Below, one piece after another: positions 10,901-22,452 of a stretch of 64,000 bases of DNA. The notes under the pieces were generated by a model. The model was not told the DNA's origin and ran no database searches. It saw only the letters and a list, made by a program, of their open reading frames with translations. The stretch's first letter is position 1; each line of letters starts with the position of its first letter. The stretch comes from Chimonanthus salicifolius (lineage: Eukaryota > Streptophyta > Magnoliopsida > Laurales > Calycanthaceae): positions 23,477,175 to 23,541,174 of the forward strand of contig CM023540.1 of the NCBI GenBank assembly GCA_013350335.1. The letters run 5' to 3'. A program made the position numbers and the translations under genes.

Positions 10901-13900
10901 GGATCTTTTATATCATACTAAATAAAATATGGAAAGCATCCAAAGGATTACATGGCTTATGTGTGCCATAGAAGTGGGCCCAAATGATACCATTCCAGCT
11001 GTGGTCTTGTGGTCCATTTGGAATGAGAGGAATTCTAGGATCTTTAAGGAGAGCGCATCGGAGTTTAGTGAGTTGTTCTAAAATGCTAAGTGGAGATTGT
11101 ATTCGTGGCTTTGCGCTAACAAGGAATTCAAAGATTTCAAAGTCAGAGATTTGTTCTTGTCTTGGGAGGGTTGTTTGAAGTCCATTCCCCGAAAAAGAAA
11201 GCCTCGCGTTGATTGGTCCCCCCCTCCTAGTGGGATTCAGAAATTCGATGCCGATGGTGCCTCCAGGGATAAATCCGCACCGGCTTGGATTGGAGGTGTT
11301 CTTAGGGATCATTTGGGCTTCACTAGAATTATGTTCTCGGAGTCTATGGAGATCAAAGATTCTAATGAAGCGGAACTTCTTAGTATTCGGAGAGTTTTGT
11401 CCTTAGGGTTTGATGTAGGGGGAGACAAATTAGTAATTGAAAGTGATTCATCCAATGCCACTAAATGGGCTAGGGGTGTGAAGCGTCCTTCTTGGAGATT
11501 AATCACTTTGGTGAGGGAGATTAGGGATTTGGCTATGGGCTTGGAGGTATCCTTTGTACACATCAGTAGATCAACTAATGGTGTTGTGGATTTCTTTGCA
11601 AGAAATGGAGTGGAAGGGTCAACCTGTGGCACTTTCCACCTTCCTGGAGGATAGTGGTTTTTATTTTTGGGGAGCTTGTTGTTTTTGTCCATGTATTTTG
11701 GTTTTTGTTGGTTTATTTCTCCGTGGAGGCCTAATTCTCTTATGCTTTTGTTTTCTTCTTCCTTTTTTATTTTCTCTTGTAATCTTCCTCTTTTAATGAA
11801 AGTTTTTCGTTACTGCTAAAAAAAAAAAGAAAGGCAGAAAAAGTTTTCCTGAGTGATCTTTTTGTTTTTGTTTTCCCAATGTGTGCGTACCTATTGCATG
11901 GAAGAAGAGATGGATATAACTCACAAGTTTGACCAATTTATGTATTTATTCAACCTTTTTCTTTTCTCTCAAATGCCACAATATTTATTCAACCTGTGGT
12001 TGGACATTCCCAACGAACCCTTAAATATCTGCTTAGTTGCATGTGTTTTATCCCAGATGGATTTAATTGGAGGGGGTATGTGGTATTCATGCTCTCCCAG
12101 GTCCTGTATCTCATGCTATAGAAAACCCTTTCTATTCCCTTCATAGTTGCTGGATTATGTGGTTTTTGGCATACACTGTCTTCAGGTATCTATCCTTTGT
12201 TGTTTCACAAGTCAGCAGATTTTTTTCACAGAGCTTGTATGTCATGCAAGATCCAAACATAAATTAATTCATTGTTTGCTCCAACAGGGAGAATTTTGGA
12301 GAAACATTGTGTCTTATCATTTCTTGTTTCTGTGAGGATTAATTGCCAATAGCTTTTCAGAGGTCTTTATTAAAGCAGACGTGACATCTTGATGTTCTCT
12401 AATTAATTCCTGTTTAATTAGATGTGTCTCTCATTACTTGATCAAACCAGTTAACAAATAACAAGAGACTTAAAAATGGACAATTTCCTCTAATAATCTC
12501 AAGTGTATTTTGGGTTTTAGGTTCATCTACGGTCAGCCAAAAGGATTTTGAAACTTTGTGAAACCAACAAAGGATTCTATGTGAAAGCTGGTCAGTTTAT
12601 TGGATCTTTGCAAAATATTCCAAAGGAATACTCTTCAACTCTTTCCTCCCTACAAGACAAGGTATTTCTGGTTGTTTCATGTTTCGTTTCTTTTCTTCTT
12701 CTTTTTGAAAGAGAGTTGTTTCATGTTCCTTGCATTTACGTTAAGCATGTTACTGGTTGATTCGTCTTATTCACTTTCCTTAGGCAGTTCCCTGTCACTT
12801 TAAAGCTATTGAAGAAGTATTAATCAATAATTTGCACAAGGAAATATCTGAGTTGTAAGTTGTCTTAAATTCTTTGTAACTTTTCTTCTACATCTACACT
12901 TTAAAACCATGGAACAGAGTTTATTGGCTGTACTGATACTTACTTATGTGTCTGCGTTCATATCTTCGAAGGTAGCTTCCAGTTCATCGTGGGCAGAGCG
13001 TTTGTAGCCTTTGGCCCATTTTCTCTTGAATGAAAGAGGACATATTCAAAAGGAAAAATGTCATCAGTAATGCGCACAAAGTGCTACTATCACTTAGTAT
13101 CACTTTTATCATGTCGATGTCATGCACTAAGATTGCAGATTCTTGTCTCTTTGTTTTTAATTAAATCTCGCTATTCTTGAATTATTTTTTTTCTTTTCGT
13201 CACAATTTCAGAGAAAGGATAGGCTTCAATTTTGGGTTGATAGTCTATAAGTGTAGTAGCAGATGAATTATCTTTATCTGGTGAATTGGTTTAGAAAACA
13301 GAGTTTGCATGGCACTGCTCTTGTTCCTAATTAATAAATATGCTTCAAAGGATGTTGTCTGATTTTTCGTTGATTTAAGAATCTATATGCATACCAGGTT
13401 TTTGTCATTTGATGAGCAACCAATTGCCGCAGCATCAATTGCACAAGTGCACCGTGCAGTGTTGAAAGATCATCAAGAAGTGGCAATCAAGGTCAGCTAT
13501 GTTTGTTAAGAATAGGATAGCACTTCCATCAGCCTGCACACATTTCTTCTGTAGATCTCACTTGATATATCCAATAATATGAAAAATGCAAGAGCTGTAA
13601 AAAGCTCTCTTCCCTACTTTCAGAAATCCCTAGTGCACTAGAGGATCCTTATTCAGCTTTTGAAGGCCCTTTTCTTTAGTTGAAAGGAACTAGCCACGTG
13701 TAAAAAGGAAGCAAATAGAGAATACAAGTGTAATTTGCACAAGAAACGATTCTTTGAACCAAGTGACATGTGTTGGACATGTCTCCAACTCCCCTTATTC
13801 AATTCTTTGTGGGCTCTTTTAGCATTTTTTTTTGCTATTTTAACATTGATGGCTAACATTAAAAACATTAGAACTGAGTGACATTTGTCGGACATGTCTC

Positions 13901-16900
13901 CAACTCTCCATATGCTTGATTGTTTAGAGTAGAATTTTATTTTGGTTGGTGTTATTTTAACAGGTTATTTTCATTAAACTAAATATTTATTTTATTTTAT
14001 TCAAATAGTATAAAAAAATCCGTGAATCTATTGCTTTGGTTGTCTGAAGGAGATACTTCAAATAGTATCGGATTCTAGCACACATATCACCTAACTCATG
14101 AAGCATAGAGTACGGCTCAAAAAACTCATGATACATAGAGGGTGAAAATAAAAGGACCTTAAAGCTTAGTTTTAGAATGTGGGAATGCGGTAGATGTGGT
14201 GGTAGTTTTAGGTGCAAAATTAACAGTGGCAATTTGTAATAACCCGTTCTTCCAGCACAATATTGTCCGCTCTGACCCCACAGGTAGGACCCACAAGACT
14301 TTGCATTGGAGAGTCCACCTAGTGAGACACCCCAAAACGCGTTGTGTTTGAAGGAGAGGTACCCAAGCTTATATATCAGCGCACATTCCATACTCCAGGC
14401 GATGTGGGATAGGGAATCTCGCCTTTCCTGACGATTTTCTCTCTCCCATGGGACACTCCACTTCAAGGCCTCCCTCTGGGGCGGGGTATTACACAATTCT
14501 CAAAATGTTAGGTAGCTTGAGTGTCTAAGTGGGAGTAGAAGATTTTAAATTAGGAGAGAGAGTGGGTTGTAGGCTTGTAAAAAAGGTCCATGCTAATAAG
14601 TAATTGGGTGCTCGCAATGTTGTGATGGTCAACTATTGCTACAAATCCGACCCAAGATAGATGGGATAAGTGATTGTGAGATAGATAGGATAAGTGGTTG
14701 TGACGATGATGATGACGACGACGACAACTTATTTTTGGATCTAATCTTTGGAGAGCATATTTGATTTCTTTGGAGAGTTTACCTTAGTGAACACATTTTT
14801 TTTCCTGAGAGATCCTCGGATGACACTGGTGTTGCTTGAGGTTCCTTACCTCTTTAGCATACTAGTTTGGATTCTCATAAATGGAAGAAGGCTCATTGTT
14901 CCACTTACATATCCAATTGTTGTTGTTTGAGACCACACTTGCAATTCCAACTAGTAAGTCCAGCCTTTGTATCCCAATGGAGTACTTCAGCTGCATCTAT
15001 CCAAGTTTCATCACCATGAACTTGAAGGTTGAATGCTCTTGTAATTTCAAAGCTTGTACTTGAACTTCTTTGTAACTTTGCAGTTGTAATCAGTGCTCAA
15101 GTTCTTCACTTGTTAAAGACCACAGACTGATCTCTCAAGGAGCAGTTGATCCATTGCTTACCCACTTAGCCAAATCAGTTCAATGCAGATTTGTGGACAA
15201 TTGAAATTTGTGTCTATAATGCATTGGCAGGTCAGATTGATTCAAGCTTGGGATGAGGCACAGGTTGTCTTAGAACTCATCCCGCTTGCTTAAGTAACAC
15301 CATATATTGAAAGAATTGGTTCTGCAGATTTCTCTTCTTTTCATAAATGACACTGAAATTACTCAATGATATAAAGTATTTATTTTCAATTTTTCATCAC
15401 ATTATAAACAAATTTATTGTCATAAATAACAAATATTTTTTATGAAGTTTCACAAATGAAAATGTGGTTTAGTTTAGTTTTCAAACTAGCACCAGATATT
15501 TATTTTATGTACTAGTCAGAGAAAATTTCTTTCATGGTTATAATTTGGAGATGAATTATGGCAATTATGCATTGGAGCAATGTGTTGATTGCTAACTTCT
15601 CTTTCTGGAACATAGGTACAGTATCCCGGCTTGGAGAACCAGATGACAGTAGACATTTCAACGATGGCTCTCCTCTCAAAATATGTTACTTGGGTATTTA
15701 AGTTTTTTCTTTGTTCCCAATTAATAGATTTCGTCTGAAACATATTATTTCTGTTATTTTTTCACTAATTCTAATTGTTTTGGGACATCACTTAATATAA
15801 CAATTATAGGCTTATAATACTCTTCACAGTTGTAGACATAATATGACAATGGCGAAACATGATGGCTCATGATCTAAATAAGAATGTTGCAAAATCTATA
15901 CAATTTTATTTATTTAATGATTAATAGGAATTGTGGACCACATGCTTACACTTTTTCTGTTTTTTTTTAAATAGAATTGTTGAAGAAATTCATAAAGCTT
16001 TAGTAACAAGTTTGTTTTCTAAATTCCATTCATTTGAGGCATTATGTGGAATTTATTCTAGTATTGTTTGTTGTCTTCTCTTGACTGTTATTATTGGTCG
16101 CTTGAATCAGTAATTGTTTTTTATCTTTCTTTTTTTGTCCCTTCATAGTAGGAATTAGTAGTTGAGTTTGTTCCTTTTTCTTTTCCTTTTATTTTGAGAT
16201 TAAGAGCCAAGTCTGGCAGTTGGTGCTCAGATTATTGTAGAGTCTATCAAATAACCAAATTTGATGGTCTTCTCTGTTCATGGTTGGTCTAAGATTCCAA
16301 GCTCAGTATTAATTGAGTGGTAGAGGAAAGTAAGGTCCTAGCAAATGTTGAGGCACTTTAGATTGAATAAGCAAGTTTGTGGGTGCAAATAAAGGCTATA
16401 ACTTTCATTGGTAAAAATTACAACCCTAAAAATCAAAGCACAGCAAAATTGGGACAATGAGTGTTTCATTATCTTCATAACTAAGTCTCTACCCCCTTTT
16501 TTTGTTATGTTGAAATAGTCAATCACATGCCCACTGGTTCTTTTCCGTTAGCATGCGACCTTCATCAAATGCTTATTTCATGTCTTGTCATCGGATTCAC
16601 ATCAAAATGTTCAGAGGAGTGGGGAAATCATGACTTGAAAGCAGATGAAATACTATTTGGTCCAAACTTGGAATGAACTTTCATATAAAAATAAATAGAA
16701 TTTAGCCTTAGAGATAATCCTTTTTTTTTTTAATTCTATCCATTTACTTATTTTGACCTTTTTTTATACATCATTCATAAATTCATTATTCTTGGATATG
16801 TTATCAAGGTATCATGTTACCCTCCTTAGTTGTTAGTCCACTTTAGATATATATCTTTTTGAATAATTTTTTATTTTGTTTTCTTTAAATATTATGCTGT

Positions 16901-19900
16901 TCCTTTTGACATGTATCAGTCTTGAAGTGAATAGTTAGGGAGGATTAGATAAGGTCTCCTTAAACTTACAACCCATGTAGACATCGTAAAATTTTATTTT
17001 TGATTTGTAGAATGAGACCCTATTCTTTCTGATTACTGTTTATTTGGCCTTGAGAGTCTTCTTTCTTCTTTTTTCCAGATTTTTCCTGAATATAGATTTG
17101 AGTGGTTAGTATCAGAATTTGAGAAGGCAATATCTTTGGAGCTTGGTGAGTCATGGAATATTATAGGCTATTCTTTATGGTGATGTTGGTTCATTCCTCT
17201 TATTTACACAAACTCTATGATGTGTTCCTAAAAAGAACTACTGAAAATAAGGAACGGCATACATTCTGACGTTCTTTACATTTATCATTCCTTATGTTTG
17301 AGAGCTACTGTTTCGGAAGAACTACAATGGAAGTACTCTTTCTTTTTTGAAAGGATAGATTGAAATTACTGTTAAGCCAACTTATACACACCATGAAACT
17401 GAATTCCTAAAAAGAACTACTGAAAATAAGGAACGGCATACATTCTGACGTTCTTTACATTTATCATTCCATATGTTTGAGAGCTATTGTTGCGGAAGAA
17501 CTACAACGGAAGTACCCTTTTTTTTGAAAGGATAGATTGAAATTACTGTTAAGCCAACTTATACACACCATGAAACTGAATTCCTTTCTGTCTCAAGGGT
17601 TGATTTGAAGTGCTAATGAATATGAAAATATATGAAATTCAAATGTGTAATGAAAACGTTTCCAGTGTGGCTGGTAGGCTTTATCAACCATTTCAATCAT
17701 AAGTCAGATATGTTGGAGCTACTTTTCAGAGTTTAATAAAATTGTAATTTTTTTGGAAAATAATTTTCTTTCGAAGTATATAGTTCATTTAAAAAATCAT
17801 TTCATTACATTGTGCAAATGATGATCTATTAAAGCATAAGCATGAATCAAATGAAGAATGGTATGATTTGGACCATTGTACAGAGGCTAAGAGCAAGGCC
17901 CTTGTATGTAGTAATATTCCATATTCCTCAAGCTACATTTATCATGAGACCACTTAATTTAATCATCATTGTGCAATTTTTAAGCTTCTTTGTCTGTACA
18001 CATGCATAAAAGGATGTCAAGTTGCATACGTACTTTTTCAACACTTAACAATCCATACAGCTGCATCACAAATCTCACATGGGAGTTGTATCACATGGTA
18101 GTTGGAATTGGATTTGTGAGATATGTTTTGTGCTTCCCAAATCATCAATCCTATGTTTCAATTAAATATTCAAACTTGTGATTGGGAAAGCAACCATGCT
18201 TACTTGGGAATCTACGGATATTTTAACATGCCTTAAAGGATTCAGTAACATTAGATTCAGGTTGTGGACACATTATGGCATCAGAATCAATATTGAGTGA
18301 TTATACATCGAATTACTTTTAGCACATTTATGTGTTTTCCACATTCCATGATGCAAGACCGTTGGATCAAACCCACCATGAATTGCGTCCTAGTACTATT
18401 CTCATTATAGTGATATTCACTGTTGGTCTTAGTGACAAGAAACCATCTTTTACAAATTCGTCACATAGTTGCTATAATTCACTCCAATATTGAATGTGAC
18501 ACATCATCACCACCACGACAACCACCACCATCATCATTATTGAAGCCTAATCCCATTTGTCTAGGTTCAGTTTCCTCAATTTTACTTTCACACGTCTATA
18601 GAAGGCCATGTTCTTTATCATTCCACCAAAAACTTAATCTTTATTAGTATCCCCCGTCCAGTCTCTTGTATATGCCTTGAATTCCTTGTATTGGGGCTAG
18701 TGTTTGTCTTATATGTACAAGATGAAATGATCTCAAATGACATTTCTTGATCTTCACTTCAATTATACCACCCTTGGGTTTTCTCGTGTACCCGTTGATG
18801 ATTCAATATTTCTTTGCCATTGCACAGACATATCTTAAAATGGACATCTGAGCCATGCATATTTTCTTTTTCATCCGTTGATTTCCTAGCATTCAACTCC
18901 ATATACATTGCAAGTTTAACTATTTCCTTGTATGAAAGATGCTCCTTCAATTGACATGCCACTTGATGATCCCAAAACACTTAACTTGTCCCCGCTGTCA
19001 CGCTTTGCTCATCATATGTCAATAACACACTGCTTTATTTTATGTTTCCCAAGTATCAAAGCTATCAGAATATGGCCCTAAGTCATTTATAGCTTCTAAC
19101 AACTTATCTTCCCGAATCTTTGGTTTGCTAGAGTTTCTATGCACATACTCTGATAATCATCATCTTCAAAGTCTTTTATTTCATCTATTTGGGGTTGGCC
19201 CTCATAATTGGACATGACTAATTGTTTTCATGCCAACTGCCTATTTGCCACCTATATGAATTGAACCTGCAACCTTTATAATTGCAACAATAAGTCCTTA
19301 CCAACTGTGCAAAAGACTCTTACAATGGTCTAACAATATGGGGTGAATATGGGCCTTATCCCACTTTGCCTCAACTGCATCTATTGTCCAGAATCTCCTT
19401 AGGTATAGCACATGGTGCCGTAAATTCTTTTCTTGTCAATAAGTATTATCTTTCTCACTTAAAAAAGATAGCAATTTGCCCTTTTCAATTGTACTGGGGA
19501 GACTTGATACTGTTTATTGAAGTTCCCCCTTTCAATTTAGAGAATAAATATGGTTGAATTTCTTAGAAGAACCTCTAGCACAACTGATAAGGGCTTGTTG
19601 TTACAACCCAAAGATTGTGGGTTCAAGTCCAATGGGCATCAGATATGCAGTTGCCCCATGGAAATAATTTACCAAATCGAAAATATAAAGGCAACTTAGA
19701 TTGATGGTATAAATGACTTGGATGATGACGATGATGATATGGTTGAATTTCTAAGCATAGATGCAAAGGCATTCAGACCAAGGTTGCTAATGGAAGTGAT
19801 TTCTGTATGGTGGTTGCTCTACAGATTTCATTCAGGAGGCAAAGAATTCTGAGAGAACTGCCAAGAACTTTAAAAGCAATAATGTGCTGAAGGTTCCTTA

Positions 19901-22414
19901 TGTATTTTGGGTAATGATCCTCAACTATAAGGTCTACAAAATTTGCATCCACATTGAGCATTATTATCTTTAAAAAAAATTGTGATATGTCGAGTGGAGA
20001 AGTTTAACTTAGAAAGCAGACTTCAAATGGATGGGACAAATTGCTTTGGTGATGGTGGTGATGATTATTTATTTATTTATTATAACTTTGTTTGTCTGGG
20101 AAAACCAGCTATTAATTCTTTCTAGAATATTCAAATTGTCTTTGACTTGGGTTGCCTCCAAATTTTAGCTTTTTGTCTAAATTGGGTGACAGGTCAGTAC
20201 AAGTAGTTTGAAATTCTGAATTTTATACAAGTTACGTAGCTTAAAGCTGATCACTATAAAATGCCACCTAGGATTTGACAACGAGCCAAGTCTTAACAAT
20301 GCAGTTTTGCTATGGACTAAAGGTATTTCCTTTTCTTTTCTTCTCTTTTCCTTGTTCTTCTTCCTTTTTTTGGGGAATTGTCAGGAGGAATTGCTTGTTA
20401 CCACTGCATGGCTTTTGGAACCATTGGATCCTATGATTTGGGTGGAAGATGACTTAGAATTGCAATATTAAAATATTCTTCTCCAAGCTTTATATGGTTG
20501 TACTATGAGCTGTCGCATAACTTTCTTTAGTTGTAGGAGTTTATAGTGTTGATTATCTATATGCTATTAAATCACCAGCAATTGCCACACTTTTCAGGTT
20601 GATGACTTGGAATCATTGAAGAAATCAGGAATAAATCCAACAAAGGTTGTTTTTAACCTCGAGATGTTGATATAATCATGTTAGTTTGTATCGAGAATGC
20701 CTACCATTCACTCCTATACATGCTATATTAAATTAACTTTGCATTTCTAATCCTAATTAATCATAAATGTGAAGAATTTTAATAAAAATGTACATGCAGG
20801 TATAAAACATGGGAAACATGAGAAAATGGGGACACATGTACATCTTTTTTTTTTTTCAATGGAGACAATGCTAGAATTCATTAAAATGTGGATATAAGTA
20901 CAAAGAAGTCTATGATTTGTATAAGAGAGTAATACAATAAGAGAAGAACAAACATACATGAAACCTTACAACACAGTAAAAAAACCAAGAAAAAAACAAT
21001 CCTCAACCCCTATGCCATGGTACTCTTGGAGTAATAGAGTGAAAAAACTCCAGCATCAGTACCAACTTATGAACACCAACCTTCTCCAAAAAATCGACCA
21101 CTCTGTTGGCTGAACGCCTCACATGTCTAAAGTGGATGAGTCTATTCCTTGTCAAATGCCTAATTTTCCTCACCATATTAACTAGTCTCATGGGGGCTTT
21201 TTCCTACCACTAGCCCACGTGATAGCATTCGCAGAGTCACCTTCAACTTCCAAATTTCCATTCACACACGTTGACCAAAGATAGATTGCTCTTCTTATAG
21301 CTACTAACTCCGCCTCATTAGATTCCATGACTCCCGCAGACTTGGAAAAAGCTAAAATCATTCTCCCCATGTTGTCATGTAGGATCCCCCCTATACTAGG
21401 CCAAGTTTACCCCTAGCTGCCCCATTGGCATTAACCTTGTGGAGCCCTGCTTCTGGCTTCATCTGGCTAACATTTGGATGGACTTTCCTCTTTCCTCTCC
21501 TTAAGTATCCCTCCCAAGAGAGGTAAAAATCCTCTACAGAATGTGAAGTGACAAAAAGTTCCACATCGGTTAAGTTGTGAAACCAACGACTCTATATAAC
21601 ACTTGAGGCAATCTTCTCTCAACGGCTAGCTTTTGAGAGTAAGTTCTACCTCAAGAATGTTATCAAGTCAAGGTTTTCTAACAAAAAATACCCATTAGAA
21701 GGTTGTGTAGGTCGAGGGATATCACCTTCTCTCATGTTTCCTTGATCGGCGAACAGTATTGTTGATTTTCTAGCAAAAGTGGGAGTATATAAACTTAGAC
21801 TTGCAATGGCGTTTCTCTAATCTTGTCTTTATTTGGGTGTATGGGGTGATGGGGTTTTCTTTTTTGTATCTTTTCTGTTTTCGGTTTTTTTCTCATAGTT
21901 CTTAGATGTTTTTGTTTGTATTTCTTTTGTTTGCCATGTATACTTCTCCTATACGTGGTCTTTCTCTCTTGTACCTCCTTCTTCATTAATCGAATTCACT
22001 CGTTACTGTTGCCAAAAAAAAAAAACTCCTTACACAATGAAAGCCAACCTGTAAGGCCCCATTTCACCTTCTCAAAGACCTCCCTAGCATCTAGAAACTT
22101 ACCTTCAGTGCTCCCATAGTGGGAGCTCCATGTGGAGCTCACCTATGATTATAGAGTTAGGTGGGTTTGATAGATATATGTGTATATGTTACGTTTATAA
22201 AAAAATAGCTTGATTCAATGACTTTAGCCATAGGATCGAAATAAAAATGCACCCTTATTTATTATTGATTTTCAAGTCTTTTAAAACCACAGCTAGAGTT
22301 GTTTAATTAAGCTGATTTTTTATAGGTAGTATATATACATATAGATCTTTTAAACTCATCTCCCATAATTATAGGTGCACTCTACATGGAGCGCCCACTG
22401 TGAGAGCACCTTAT

Positions 22415-22452
<38 letters not shown>

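Larger units (their letters stand above)
14235..14493 (-). mobile_element. Solo-LTR/TRIM-like element with 5-bp target duplication
   Basis: The 259-bp element has termini TGTAATAACCCG and CGGGGTATTACA (TG...CA, imperfect 12-bp inverted ends) and is flanked on both sides by CAATT (14230-14234 and 14494-14498). A 5-bp duplication with TG/CA ends is the signature of LTR integration, so this is best read as a solo LTR or a very small TRIM. On the minus strand it carries an exact plant snRNA upstream element and a TATA box (separate entries). Its downstream half includes ACGCGTTTT and GCGGACAATAT, which recall an abundant eudicot repeat family; that family match is from memory. Confidence 0.7.

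Noticed and set aside
10869..11850. AAAAAGTTTTCCT at 10869-10881 and 11838-11850 looked like a 13-bp target duplication of the LINE.
   Set aside because: The same motif ends the other copies of the surrounding repeat (for example near 9930), so it is repeat homology and not a duplication made by the LINE.
13987..14496. 169-codon minus-strand open frame.
   Set aside because: It overlaps the 259-bp LTR-like element with readable ends and duplications; the frame is a by-product of its higher GC content.
21601..21700. A snRNA gene downstream of the USE/TATA pair at 21558-21600.
   Set aside because: The sequence after the expected start does not resemble U6 or another known snRNA and continues into LTR-like and LINE sequence.
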